Origin: Lachnospiraceae bacterium
Lineage (GTDB): Bacteria > Bacillota > Clostridia > Lachnospirales > Lachnospiraceae
Length of the DNA: 51,707 bases
Assembly: GCA_017558205.1 (NCBI GenBank)
Contig: JAFYWD010000240.1
Coordinates: 1 to 51,707, forward strand
Direction: 5' to 3'
Shown here piece after piece: positions 17,572 to 26,867 of the stretch. The position numbers were made by a program, and so were the translations under genes. Within the stretch, counting starts at the first letter, position 1. The number at the start of each line of letters is the position of its first letter. Below the pieces are notes generated by a model, which saw only the letters and a program-made list of their open reading frames with translations, was not told the origin of the DNA and made no database searches.

Positions 17572-18333
17572 ATGAGTAACTTAATGAATGAAATTGTAAC
17601 TAACGGGATTTTTGTTTTGGAGTGTCTTGCACTGATTGCAGGTATTTTTATCGTGGCAAGATTCATCGAAAAATGGGAAATGAAGCGTAATGGTGTGGTG
17701 GAGCCAATCTTTACCACGAAAAAGATTACCATGATCGGTATTTTTTCCGCAATTGCAGCTATTTTAATGATTTTTGAATTTCCCCTTCCCTTTGCACCAG
17801 GCTTTTATAAGCTGGACTTTAGTGAAGTGCCTGTTATGATTGCAGCCTTTGCTTTCGGACCGGTAGCCGGAGTTATGGTGGAGTTTTGTAAAATTGTTTT
17901 AAATCTGTTAATGGACTCTACTACTACAGCCTTTGTAGGTGAACTGGCTAACTTCTGTGTAGGTTGTTCCTACGTATTGCCGGCTTCCATCATTTATCTT
18001 TATCGTAAAAACAGAAAATCTGCCATTGTTGCAAGTGTGGCAGGAACTTTAATCTTAACAATCTTTGGGAGTGCCTTTAATGCCATCTACCTGCTTCCTA
18101 AATTTGCTGAATTATACGGAATGCCCATGGAGGCCTTAGTAGGTATGGGAACAGCGGTAAATCCGGCAATTACTGATGTTACAACATTAGTATTATTTGC
18201 AGTGGCACCTCTAAATATTATTAAGGGAACTTCCGTATCCGTAATTACTATGGTAGTATATAAAAAGCTGAGTAAGCTGATTAAAGCTTCCCAGGAAGAA
18301 AGAGGAAGCATCGGCAATAAAAAACTTGTATAG
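17572..18333 (+). CDS. ribU: Riboflavin ECF transporter S component RibU
   Basis: This 253-residue membrane protein is the substrate-binding subunit that works with a shared EcfAA'T module. After an extra N-terminal helix (about 10-32) comes the RibU body with KKITMIGIFSAIAAILMIFEFPLPFAPGF, LDFSEVPVMIAAFAFGP and VEFCKIVLNLLMDSTTTAFVGELANF, all typical of riboflavin-binding S components. The riboswitch upstream supports riboflavin as substrate. Ordinary RibU has about 190-210 residues and six helices, so the N-terminal helix and linker are additional here. AGGAGG precedes the ATG. The energy-coupling genes are not in the window. Confidence 0.92.
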   Translation: MSNLMNEIVTNGIFVLECLALIAGIFIVARFIEKWEMKRNGVVEPIFTTKKITMIGIFSAIAAILMIFEFPLPFAPGFYKLDFSEVPVMIAAFAFGPVAGVMVEFCKIVLNLLMDSTTTAFVGELANFCVGCSYVLPASIIYLYRKNRKSAIVASVAGTLILTIFGSAFNAIYLLPKFAELYGMPMEALVGMGTAVNPAITDVTTLVLFAVAPLNIIKGTSVSVITMVVYKKLSKLIKASQEERGSIGNKKLV

Positions 18334-18343
18334 AGAGGTAACT

Positions 18344-19183
18344 ATGAAATTTACTAAAATGCATGGCTGTGGAAATGACTATGTGTATATCAATGGTTTT
18401 CAGGAAAAAATAGAGGACTGTAATAAGGCTGAATGGGTAAGAAGGGTTAGTGACAGACATTTTGGAATAGGAAGTGACGGGGCTATTTTTATTAACCCTT
18501 CGTTTAAGGCTGATTTTGAGATGGAGATGTATAATGCTGACGGCAGCCGTTCAGAGATGTGCGGTAATGGAATCCGTTGTGTAGGAAAATATGTTTATGA
18601 TTACGGACTGACAACAAAGGAAGAAATTACTGTAGAAAGCGGAGGCCGGATTAAATACCTGAAGCTTTTCATAGAAGAAGGTAAAGTGGCAGAGGTACAG
18701 GTAAATATGGGAGCCCCTATCCTGGAGCCATCTCAGATCCCTGTAGTCAGTAACAATGAGCGTATGATTAAGGAGCCGGTCTATATCCCTGAGTTGGATC
18801 AGACCTACGAGCTTACCTGTGTATCCATGGGAAATCCTCATGCCGTTGTTTTTATGGATAAGGTTTCTGAGCTGGAGCTGGAAAAAATTGGGCCTTATTT
18901 TGAAAACCATAAAATTTTTCCCAACCGTACCAATACAGAGTTTGTAAAAATCTTAGACAGAAAGAATGTTGAAATGAGAGTCTGGGAGAGAGGAACAGGA
19001 GAAACTTTGGCCTGTGGTACCGGCTGTTGTGCTACGGTAGTAGCCTGCATTTTAAACGGATTGACAGAAGATGAGGTTACGGTACATGTTTTGGGAGGAA
19101 AGATTAAAATTTTCTGGGACAGAAGAGAGAATCTGGTTATGATGACAGGACCTGCCTGTACCGTATTTGACGGAGAAATCTAA
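18344..19183 (+). CDS. dapF: Diaminopimelate epimerase
   Basis: This 279-residue enzyme interconverts LL- and meso-diaminopimelate, the last step before lysine or before the peptidoglycan crosslink residue. Both catalytic cysteines are in place: Cys73 in EMCGNGIRC and Cys224 in ACGTGCCAT. MHGCGNDYVY near the start and SMGNPHAVVF near 161 are further signatures. I chose ATG 18344, preceded by AGAGGT. An in-frame ATG at 18326 lies inside the end of ribU and before that ribosome site. It lies 10 bp after ribU and probably shares its transcript, which would place a lysine/wall gene partly under FMN control. Confidence 0.93.
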   Translation: MKFTKMHGCGNDYVYINGFQEKIEDCNKAEWVRRVSDRHFGIGSDGAIFINPSFKADFEMEMYNADGSRSEMCGNGIRCVGKYVYDYGLTTKEEITVESGGRIKYLKLFIEEGKVAEVQVNMGAPILEPSQIPVVSNNERMIKEPVYIPELDQTYELTCVSMGNPHAVVFMDKVSELELEKIGPYFENHKIFPNRTNTEFVKILDRKNVEMRVWERGTGETLACGTGCCATVVACILNGLTEDEVTVHVLGGKIKIFWDRRENLVMMTGPACTVFDGEI

Positions 19184-19203
19184 AGAGCTAAAATAAGAAA
19201 ATT

Positions 19204-19250
19204 AAAAGAAGCGAAAATACCTCATCAGTGTTTCGCTTCTTTTCTTTTAT
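19204..19250. terminator. Terminator shared by dapF and the convergent gene
   Basis: AAAAGAAGCGAAA and TTTCGCTTCTTTT form a perfect 13-bp stem around 14 bases, with T-rich DNA on the right and A-rich DNA on the left, so it should serve both directions. Confidence 0.88.
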
Positions 19251-19264
19251 TTTTACATGGTATG

Positions 19265-19951
19265 CTATTGTTCTTCCAAAAAAGTAAGGAAGCTGATTGC
19301 CTTCTCCCGGTTGGTACTACCGGCTATAATTCCCAAATAAGCATTGGAAGAAGGATAGCTGGCAGTAGCAGTTACCTTAGGGAAGTCAGTTACATTGATC
19401 CCTACAGGAACAGAGCCTAAATTCTCGGGAGCCTTTACTTCCACATATAGTAAATTATCTTTGTAATACTCTAATTGTTGTGGAGAAAGGATTTGGCGAA
19501 GATCAGTGAAGAACCCTTGTTTTCCATAGGAAATAAAATTTGTCTCATCAGCTACCACCACATCTAAAAGACCTGCCATACAGCGGGTAGACAGCTTCTG
19601 GTGATAGGTAGCAGCCTGAGGTGAGGTGGCATCATTGCTGATGTAATAGCCGGAATCCAAAAGAACCTCCTGTTTTTTTAAATTAAGATTTAGATATTTT
19701 TCAAAGTCTTCAATAAAAATATCATCTTTGATATTAGGAAATGCATTGATATAGGCGATGGATAATACGGTTTCCCTGCGGGTGAGAATACCGTGCAAAA
19801 CATTGCCGAAAAGCAGGGCTAACAAAAGAATAATGATAAAATGATATTTATAATAGCCCCAATAATATTCCAAGCGCTTGGACCAAGGAAGGTTTTTTAC
19901 CTGCTTTTGACTGACACGGATTTCATCCTGTAATGAATTAGTATCTTGCAT
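19265..19951 (-). CDS. Membrane-anchored extracytoplasmic protein of unknown function
   Basis: A 228-residue product has a soluble N-terminal region of about 40 residues, one hydrophobic helix (IIILLLALLFGNVLHGIL), and then a long outer domain. That domain contains LLDVVVADETNFISYGKQGFFTDL and ends in REKAISFLTFLEEQ, which recall the hinge and C-terminal pieces of extracellular solute-binding proteins. It may be a degenerate or minimal binding domain tethered to the membrane; the function is not known. I chose ATG 19951, which has AGGGAG 8 bases upstream. An upstream ATG at 20023 would add 24 residues without a comparable site. Confidence 0.55.
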   Translation of the reverse strand: MQDTNSLQDEIRVSQKQVKNLPWSKRLEYYWGYYKYHFIIILLLALLFGNVLHGILTRRETVLSIAYINAFPNIKDDIFIEDFEKYLNLNLKKQEVLLDSGYYISNDATSPQAATYHQKLSTRCMAGLLDVVVADETNFISYGKQGFFTDLRQILSPQQLEYYKDNLLYVEVKAPENLGSVPVGINVTDFPKVTATASYPSSNAYLGIIAGSTNREKAISFLTFLEEQ

Positions 19952-20185
19952 TATGGTTCTCCCTATTCTTATTTTGATTGAATATTCCCTAACCATGATA
20001 AAGGGGGAAGCAAGGAGTGTCAATTAAAGTAAAATTAAGTTTATAAAAAAAATATAAATAAAAAATCAGAAAGTATCCGGAATAATGTTATAAAAGGATA
20101 GAAAAGAGGGGAAAGAGGATGGGAATTTGTATTGAAACTTTCCACGGAATGCTTTACACTAAAAAAAACAGAAAGGATGAGAAGG

Positions 20186-20680
20186 ATGAATGAAGCATAT
20201 TTTGAGATTATGGTAAAAAAACAGAGTTCTCCTTTTAGGAAGATTTTAACACCGGTCTCATTAATTTTAGCAGTTTTTTTTACAGTCCTGGGTATTATGG
20301 GGATTTTTCCTGCATTATTCTTAGGTCTGGCCTGTATAGTTGCCTGGTATTTTTTAAATCTTTACAGGACAATAGAATATGAGTATTTATATGTGGATAA
20401 GGAGCTCCAAATTGACCGTATTTTAGGAAAGACAAAAAGAAAAAGAATGGAAATACTGGACATCAGTCAGTTGGAGATTTTAGCACCGGAAAAATCACAT
20501 CAGTGGGATTCCTATCGAGCAAAGAAGCTTACGAAAAAGGATTATACTTCGGGAAGTCAGGAATACAGTAAAAATGTTTATGTACTGGTAATTTCCGGAA
20601 ATGTCATATATTTTGAGCCGACATTGGAATTAGTAAAGGCAATTCAAATGATTGCACCAAGAAAAGTTTTTACTTATTGA
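20186..20680 (+). CDS. Small membrane protein of unknown function (DUF6106-like)
   Basis: A 164-residue product has a short cytoplasmic start, two adjacent membrane helices (about 23-58, TPVSLILAVFFTVLGIMGIFPAL and the next) and then a soluble domain beginning TIEYEYLYVDKELQIDRILGKTKRKR. The layout resembles a clostridial family of membrane proteins with a PH-like beta domain after two helices. No catalytic motif is present. I chose ATG 20186, preceded by AAAGGA; an ATG at 20132 has no site. The promoter of guaB overlaps its stop codon. Confidence 0.6.
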   Translation: MNEAYFEIMVKKQSSPFRKILTPVSLILAVFFTVLGIMGIFPALFLGLACIVAWYFLNLYRTIEYEYLYVDKELQIDRILGKTKRKRMEILDISQLEILAPEKSHQWDSYRAKKLTKKDYTSGSQEYSKNVYVLVISGNVIYFEPTLELVKAIQMIAPRKVFTY

Positions 20681-20705
20681 CAGAAGTCGCTTCCTTTGGT
20701 AGAAT
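20677..20705 (+). promoter_or_regulatory. Promoter of guaB
   Basis: A perfect TTGACA (20677-20682), a 17-bp spacer and TAGAAT (20700-20705). The -35 box includes the stop codon of the preceding gene. Confidence 0.82.
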
Positions 20706-20754
20706 CTATTAAATTTCAAAATAAATTTTTAGTAAATATATATAATACTTTTAA

Positions 20755-22245
<1,491 letters not shown>

Positions 22246-22303
22246 GATACGTTATCTTACCGGGATGAAAAGCTTTTGTGTAAAATAGAAATCAGTGAAA
22301 AAG

Positions 22304-22345
22304 AAAGAGAGAGGGATTCGAAGTTTTCGAGTCTCTCTTTTTTTC
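22304..22345 (+). terminator. Terminator after guaB
   Basis: AGAGAG pairs with CTCTCT around an inner TCGA/TCGA hairpin, followed by a run of eight T residues. Confidence 0.75.
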
Positions 22346-22388
22346 CCTGGTTCCCCTACTTTTAATACAGCTTTTCATGGAAAAAATC

Positions 22389-22417
22389 TTGTGAAGAAAA
22401 AAACCTTATGATAGAAT
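22389..22417 (+). promoter_or_regulatory. Promoter of glnS
   Basis: TTGTGA (22389-22394), a 17-bp spacer and TAGAAT (22412-22417). The upstream in-frame ATG at 22416 lies inside the -10 box, which rules it out as the start. Confidence 0.65.
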
Positions 22418-22445
22418 GAAAATTAGAAACAAGAGGAGAAAGATT

Positions 22446-24140
22446 ATGAGCCTAGAGAAAAATGAGAACTTGAAAGAAACCAGGGAAGTGGTTTCAAAAA
22501 ACTTTATTGAACAAATTATTGATAAGGATCTGGCAGAAGGAGTTTATGATACTGTACACACAAGATTTCCTCCTGAGCCTAATGGTTATCTTCACATTGG
22601 TCATGCAAAGAGTATTTTATTAAATTATGGTCTTGCAAAAAAATATAATGGTAAATTCAACATGCGTTTTGATGATACCAATCCCACCAAAGAAAGAATT
22701 GAGTTTGTGGAATCCATTAAGGAAGATATTAAATGGTTAGGAGCAGACTGGGAGGACCGTTTATTTTTTGCTTCTGATTATTTTCAGGAAATGTATGAGG
22801 GTGCCATTAAACTGATTAAGAAGGGAAAGGCCTATGTTTCTGACTTAACAGCAGAACAGATTAGGGAGTACAGAGGAACCCTGACAGAGCCCGGCAAGGA
22901 AGATCCGGGAAGCAACAGAAGTATTGAAGAGAATCTTCAATTATTTGAAGATATGAAAAATGATAAATTTGCAGATGGGGAGAAGGTATTAAGAGCGAGA
23001 ATTGATATGACTTCTCCGAATATGAATATGAGAGATCCGGTGATCTACAGGGTAGCCCATATTCCTCATCATAATACCAAGGATCAGTGGGTAATTTATC
23101 CTATGTATGACTATGCCCATCCCATTGAGGATGCCATTGAAGGAATTACCCATTCTATCTGTACCCTGGAGTTTGAAGATCACAGACCCTTATATGACTG
23201 GGTAGTAAGAGAGCTGGAATATCCCAATCCGCCCAAACAGATTGAATTTGCTAAAATGTACCTTACCAATGTGGTAACAGGAAAAAGATATATTAAGAAA
23301 CTGGTAGAAGACGGTATTGTAGACGGCTGGGATGATCCCAGACTGGTTTCCATTGCGGCTTTAAGAAGAAGAGGATTTACACCGGAGTCCTTAAAGATGT
23401 TTGTAGAGCTTTGTGGTGTAAGCAAAGGAAATTCTTCCGTAGATTATGCCATGCTTGAATACTGTATCAGAGAAGACTTGAAATTAAAGAAATCAAGAGT
23501 AATGGCAGTATTGGATCCTGTTAAGCTGATTATTGATAATTATCCGGAAGGACAGGTAGAGCTTCTTGACGTACCTAATAATCTGGAAAACGAAGAGCTG
23601 GGTAACCGTCAGGTACCCTTTGGCAGGGAGCTTTATATTAATAGAGATGATTTTATGGAAGAACCACCTAAGAAATATTTCCGTTTATTCCCCGGCAATG
23701 AGGTTCGTTTAATGTACGGATATTTTGTTACCTGTACCGGCTGTGTAAAGGATGAAAATGGTAATGTAACAGAGGTGCATTGTACCTATGATCCGGAAAC
23801 TAAGAGTGGAAGTGGCTTTACAGGAAGAAAAGTAAAGGGAACCATTCACTGGGTACCGGTAGAACAGGCAGTGAAAGCAGAAGTAAGACTTTATGAAAAT
23901 ATTATTGAAGAAGAAAAGGGTGTTTATAATGAAGACGGCAGTCTGAATTTAAATCCTAATTCTTTACAGGTACTGAAGGAATGTTATATTGAGCCTGTGG
24001 TAAAGGGAGCTAATGCATATGATACCTTCCAGTTTGTAAGACAGGGATATTTCTGTGTGGACAGCAAGGATTCAACACCTGATAATCTGGTATTTAACAG
24101 AATTGTATCTCTAAAGAGTTCCTTTAATTTACCAAAATAG
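22446..24140 (+). CDS. glnS: Glutaminyl-tRNA synthetase with an altered KMSKS-type loop
   Basis: This 564-residue class I synthetase charges tRNA-Gln. It has the ATP motif [15 protein letters not shown] (HIGH at 50-53), RFDDTNP, the GlnRS stretch [29 protein letters not shown]-type sequence and the C-terminal anticodon-binding barrels ([15 protein letters not shown] onward). In the usual place of VMSKRKL before DGWDDPR the sequence reads [11 protein letters not shown], so the second ATP motif is clearly divergent. I chose ATG 22446, which has AGGAGA before it and lies downstream of the promoter. It is probably co-transcribed with the DUF2225 gene. Confidence 0.93.
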   Translation: MSLEKNENLKETREVVSKNFIEQIIDKDLAEGVYDTVHTRFPPEPNGYLHIGHAKSILLNYGLAKKYNGKFNMRFDDTNPTKERIEFVESIKEDIKWLGADWEDRLFFASDYFQEMYEGAIKLIKKGKAYVSDLTAEQIREYRGTLTEPGKEDPGSNRSIEENLQLFEDMKNDKFADGEKVLRARIDMTSPNMNMRDPVIYRVAHIPHHNTKDQWVIYPMYDYAHPIEDAIEGITHSICTLEFEDHRPLYDWVVRELEYPNPPKQIEFAKMYLTNVVTGKRYIKKLVEDGIVDGWDDPRLVSIAALRRRGFTPESLKMFVELCGVSKGNSSVDYAMLEYCIREDLKLKKSRVMAVLDPVKLIIDNYPEGQVELLDVPNNLENEELGNRQVPFGRELYINRDDFMEEPPKKYFRLFPGNEVRLMYGYFVTCTGCVKDENGNVTEVHCTYDPETKSGSGFTGRKVKGTIHWVPVEQAVKAEVRLYENIIEEEKGVYNEDGSLNLNPNSLQVLKECYIEPVVKGANAYDTFQFVRQGYFCVDSKDSTPDNLVFNRIVSLKSSFNLPK

Positions 24141-24163
24141 GAGAGAAAGAACGAAGGAGTAGG

Positions 24164-24916
24164 ATGAAGATGGCAGGAAATGATGCAGAAAAGCTATTTG
24201 ATAAAAAGTATACTTGTCCCATATGTGAGAATGAATTTACTGCAAAGACCGTAAAATCCGGAAAAGCAAGATTGTTAAAGACAGAAATGGATTTAAGAAA
24301 TATCTATGAAGGAATAGAGCCTTTAAAATATGATGTTATTCTTTGTCCTAAATGTGGTTATGCAGCCTTATCGAGATTTTTCCCTACGGTAACCTCTGTC
24401 CAGGAAAAGTATATTTCTGAGAAAATAACACCCAATTTTAAAGCGCCTGAGGATGAAGGTCCGGAGTATACTTTTGAACAGGCCATTAACCGCTATAAAA
24501 TTGCTTTTGCTAATGCAGTGGTTAAGGTGGCAAAGGCCAGTGAAGGAGCTTATTTATCCTTAAAAACGGGCTGGCTGTGCAGAAGTTATAAAGAGAGTCT
24601 TGATGCGGAAGCGGAAGGATACCGGGAAAAATATGATCATATAGAAAAAATGGAGAAGGATTATCTGAAGAGAGCCTATGAATTATTTATTAAGGCAGTA
24701 CAGACAGAAGACTTTCCTATGTGTGGTATGGATGAAAATACAGTGGATTATCTGCTGGCAGCTTTGGCCATGGAATTTGAGGATTATTATGATGCCTCCA
24801 AGCTGTTATCCAAGCTGATTACTTCCCAGACTGTTGGTCACCGTCTAAAAGATAAAGCAAGAGATGCAAAAGAAGTTCTGGCAGCCAGGATGAAAGCAGC
24901 AGGAATTGAAAATTGA
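24164..24916 (+). CDS. DUF2225 family protein with two zinc CxxC knuckles
   Basis: A 250-residue cytoplasmic protein starts with CPICENEFTAK and, about 40 residues later, CPKCGYAAL, forming a likely four-cysteine zinc site. Behind it is an all-helical part (about 95-250) with tetratricopeptide-like helix pairs such as AINRYKIAFANAVVKVAK and YYDASKLLSKLI. This matches the DUF2225 pattern, whose role is unknown. AAGGAG lies 4 bases before ATG 24164 and 10 before an alternative ATG at 24170. It follows glnS by 23 bp. Confidence 0.75.
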   Translation: MKMAGNDAEKLFDKKYTCPICENEFTAKTVKSGKARLLKTEMDLRNIYEGIEPLKYDVILCPKCGYAALSRFFPTVTSVQEKYISEKITPNFKAPEDEGPEYTFEQAINRYKIAFANAVVKVAKASEGAYLSLKTGWLCRSYKESLDAEAEGYREKYDHIEKMEKDYLKRAYELFIKAVQTEDFPMCGMDENTVDYLLAALAMEFEDYYDASKLLSKLITSQTVGHRLKDKARDAKEVLAARMKAAGIEN

Positions 24917-24933
24917 TAACAAAAAATTGATAA

Positions 24934-24963
24934 TAAAAAAGTGCCTCTACAGGCACTTTTTTT
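24934..24963. terminator. Bidirectional terminator
   Basis: AAAAAAGTGCC and GGCACTTTTTTT form a symmetric stem with loop TCTACA, usable by the DUF2225 gene and by the convergent small membrane gene. Confidence 0.88.
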
Positions 24964-25162
24964 ATCGTAAATCAACATAATGGCGGCTAAATTTTAGGTT
25001 GGAAAGATCGAAGAAATCAGTTGTTTCCAAATCCTCCTCCTCTGCCAAAAGTTCTTTTTCAAGGTTATTTTTATTTTTTTTACTGAAGAAATAATAAATG
25101 CCTGCTATTACGGTCCCCAAACCTATCAGACATAAAATAAGCTTAAATACTTTTTTTACCAT
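24962..25162 (-). CDS. 66-residue single-pass membrane protein of unknown function
   Basis: A short protein has a Lys start, one hydrophobic helix (about 5-26, LILCLIGLGTVIAGIYYFF), a basic patch (KKNKNN) and an acidic tail (EEEDLETTDFF). AAAGGGG lies 7 bases before the ATG, and a terminator sits at its end, both signs of a real gene. It is divergent from the TetR gene. The function is unknown. Confidence 0.6.
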   Translation of the reverse strand: MVKKVFKLILCLIGLGTVIAGIYYFFSKKNKNNLEKELLAEEEDLETTDFFDLSNLKFSRHYVDLR

Positions 25163-25255
25163 AGGAATCCCCTTTCTCTTTTATACATCCCATAACAGGA
25201 AAAAAGTGTTATGTATATTTTAATATAAAACGGGAAAAAAGTAAATCTAAGAGTG

Positions 25256-25284
25256 TTGAAGGAAAATAATAATTATGTTATGCT
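25256..25284 (+). promoter_or_regulatory. Promoter of the TetR-type regulator, with a nearby imperfect palindrome
   Basis: TTGAAG (25256-25261), a 17-bp spacer and TATGCT (25279-25284). Directly after it, near 25290, GACTAAATAAGTC is an imperfect dyad that could be an autoregulatory operator. Confidence 0.42.
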
Positions 25285-25321
25285 ATATAGACTAAATAAG
25301 TCAATTATAAGAGGATATGTT

Positions 25322-25927
25322 ATGAATGATAAATTTTTTGATTTAAAACGAGAGAAGCAGGACAGGATGATTAATGCCGGCTTAAAGGTATTTGCCAAAT
25401 ACGGATATCGTCATGCAACTACCGATGATATTGTAAGGGAGGCAGGAATCAGCAAAGGTCTGCTCTTTCATTATTTTACCAATAAAGTTGGATTATATGT
25501 ATTTTTAATGGATTACAGCGTAAGATTTCTTTTACTGGAACTGTCCCGCAGTATCAGAGAGGAAGCTAAGGACTTTTTTGAAATCCGTTATCAGATGGAA
25601 GCAGGAAAGCTTCAGGTATTAAAAAACTATCCTTATATGCAGGCTTTTCTGGATAAGGCCTTTGAGGAATTATGTCTGGAAGCCTTGGAGGAATGTGAAG
25701 AGCAAAAAGAGGTTTATGGAAGAAAAATAGAGTCCTACTATGAGCAATGCCTGGGACAAAATTTTCAACATAACGCAGACCTCTTGCAAATCAGACAGCT
25801 GACAGACTATGTAAGTAAATCCATTACGGCAGAAAATATGGCCTTGGATACCATGCAGCCGGAAATGATGCACAGACAGTTTTGTCAGTACCTGGAGCTT
25901 TTGAAAACTGCCTTTTCTGATAAATAA
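25322..25927 (+). CDS. TetR/AcrR-family transcriptional regulator
   Basis: The product is 201 residues long. The N-terminal helix-turn-helix domain (about 10-60) reads DRMINAGLKVFAKYGYRHATTDDI, then REAGISKGLLFHYFTNKVGLYVFL, the standard TetR signature. The C-terminal ligand domain is helical and has no recognisable specificity. I chose ATG 25322, preceded by GAGGA. The longer frame from 25253 would begin on top of the promoter. Its stop codon abuts the stop codon of the convergent DUF6062 gene with no gap. Its target is not evident; the small membrane gene upstream is divergent and is one candidate. Confidence 0.82.
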   Translation: MNDKFFDLKREKQDRMINAGLKVFAKYGYRHATTDDIVREAGISKGLLFHYFTNKVGLYVFLMDYSVRFLLLELSRSIREEAKDFFEIRYQMEAGKLQVLKNYPYMQAFLDKAFEELCLEALEECEEQKEVYGRKIESYYEQCLGQNFQHNADLLQIRQLTDYVSKSITAENMALDTMQPEMMHRQFCQYLELLKTAFSDK

Positions 25928-26689
25928 CTATTTGTGTTGCTGATATACGGGATCAGAGGGATAGCCTCCCTTTAACTTTTGCATTCCTCTGGGAACTGCA
26001 TCCCGGGAGGTTTTCCAGTCCGCATCCTGATTACGGTAATCAAATTTTTCTATGAGCCAGCTTACATCTTCATAAATCCGTTTCATATTTTTTGTCATCA
26101 GCTGAAACATGGGTGGGAAAAACTCCTTTTGCTTTTGCGGTGAAAGAACCCTGGTGCCATGCTCGCACAAATTTCCGAAGTGAGGCAGACAAAAGCCTTT
26201 GGAGGCCAATATTTTTTCACGGAATGCCGGATCCTTTTCATACAGATAAAAAAAGGTATCAAGATAACGGGGGAATTCTTCCTCAAATTTATTACAGATA
26301 TAGCAGGAGTCTTCCTCCTGTATTGTCCATCTGCCAATAGCGGTCTGTCTTTCTAAAGAGGTCTTTCTTTTATCAAAAAAACCCATCTTAACAGCTTCTG
26401 TAGAAGTCATAGCTTTTTCCAAGTCCTTCAGAACCCTTTGATAATGAGTTTTTAATATCCAACCGTTTCCCAAAGTATTTCCGTAATCATACATTTTTTT
26501 AAAATGAGTTCGGCAGAAGCCCTGTCTGTCAGTGAGAGCTCTGGTATCACTTTCCATATAGGAGGAACAGCTTCCTAATACAAAATCCAATAAATCCTGT
26601 TCCAAGGCCCTTTCAATATAACAGAAGGGACATTCCTCATTGGCATTGACAGCGTCATTTAAGGGAATGGTATATAGTTTTTCTTTCAT
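25928..26689 (-). CDS. DUF6062-like cysteine-rich protein
   Basis: This product of about 253 residues has two copies of a Cys/His layout. CPFC followed by GFCRTHF lies in the first half, and CYICNKF followed by GFCLPHFGNL in the second. Each pair could bind a zinc ion. The rest is helical and rich in aromatic and charged residues. The pattern fits DUF6062, of unknown function. I chose ATG 26689, which has AAGGAG 6 bases upstream; the ATG at 26695 abuts that site. It ends exactly where the TetR gene ends. Confidence 0.68.
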   Translation of the reverse strand: MKEKLYTIPLNDAVNANEECPFCYIERALEQDLLDFVLGSCSSYMESDTRALTDRQGFCRTHFKKMYDYGNTLGNGWILKTHYQRVLKDLEKAMTSTEAVKMGFFDKRKTSLERQTAIGRWTIQEEDSCYICNKFEEEFPRYLDTFFYLYEKDPAFREKILASKGFCLPHFGNLCEHGTRVLSPQKQKEFFPPMFQLMTKNMKRIYEDVSWLIEKFDYRNQDADWKTSRDAVPRGMQKLKGGYPSDPVYQQHK

Positions 26690-26759
26690 GGGCATCTCCT
26701 TATAAAAATTTTGTTGTTTTGGATACTTTTAGTATACCATAAAAGAAAGGAAAATTATC

Positions 26760-26788
26760 TTGACTAGGGAGAAGTTTCCCTATATTCT
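26760..26788 (+). promoter_or_regulatory. uraA promoter with a palindrome between -35 and -10
   Basis: TTGACT (26760-26765), a 17-bp spacer and TATTCT (26783-26788). The spacer contains AGGGA, six bases, then TCCCT, an inverted repeat exactly where a repressor would compete with RNA polymerase. Confidence 0.6.
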
Positions 26789-26867
26789 ATTGAAGATAAG
26801 TGATACGTCATAATTGTAATATGGTTAAGCTTATAAAGGAATAAAGCGATAAAACAGGAGGAAAATT

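Noticed and set aside
22416-24140. glnS start at ATG 22416
   Set aside because: That ATG lies in the -10 box of the glnS promoter, while ATG 22446 has a good ribosome site.
26092-26356. Several short frames on both strands within the DUF6062 gene
   Set aside because: All are within the minus-strand gene with repeated Cys/His motifs and lack ribosome sites.
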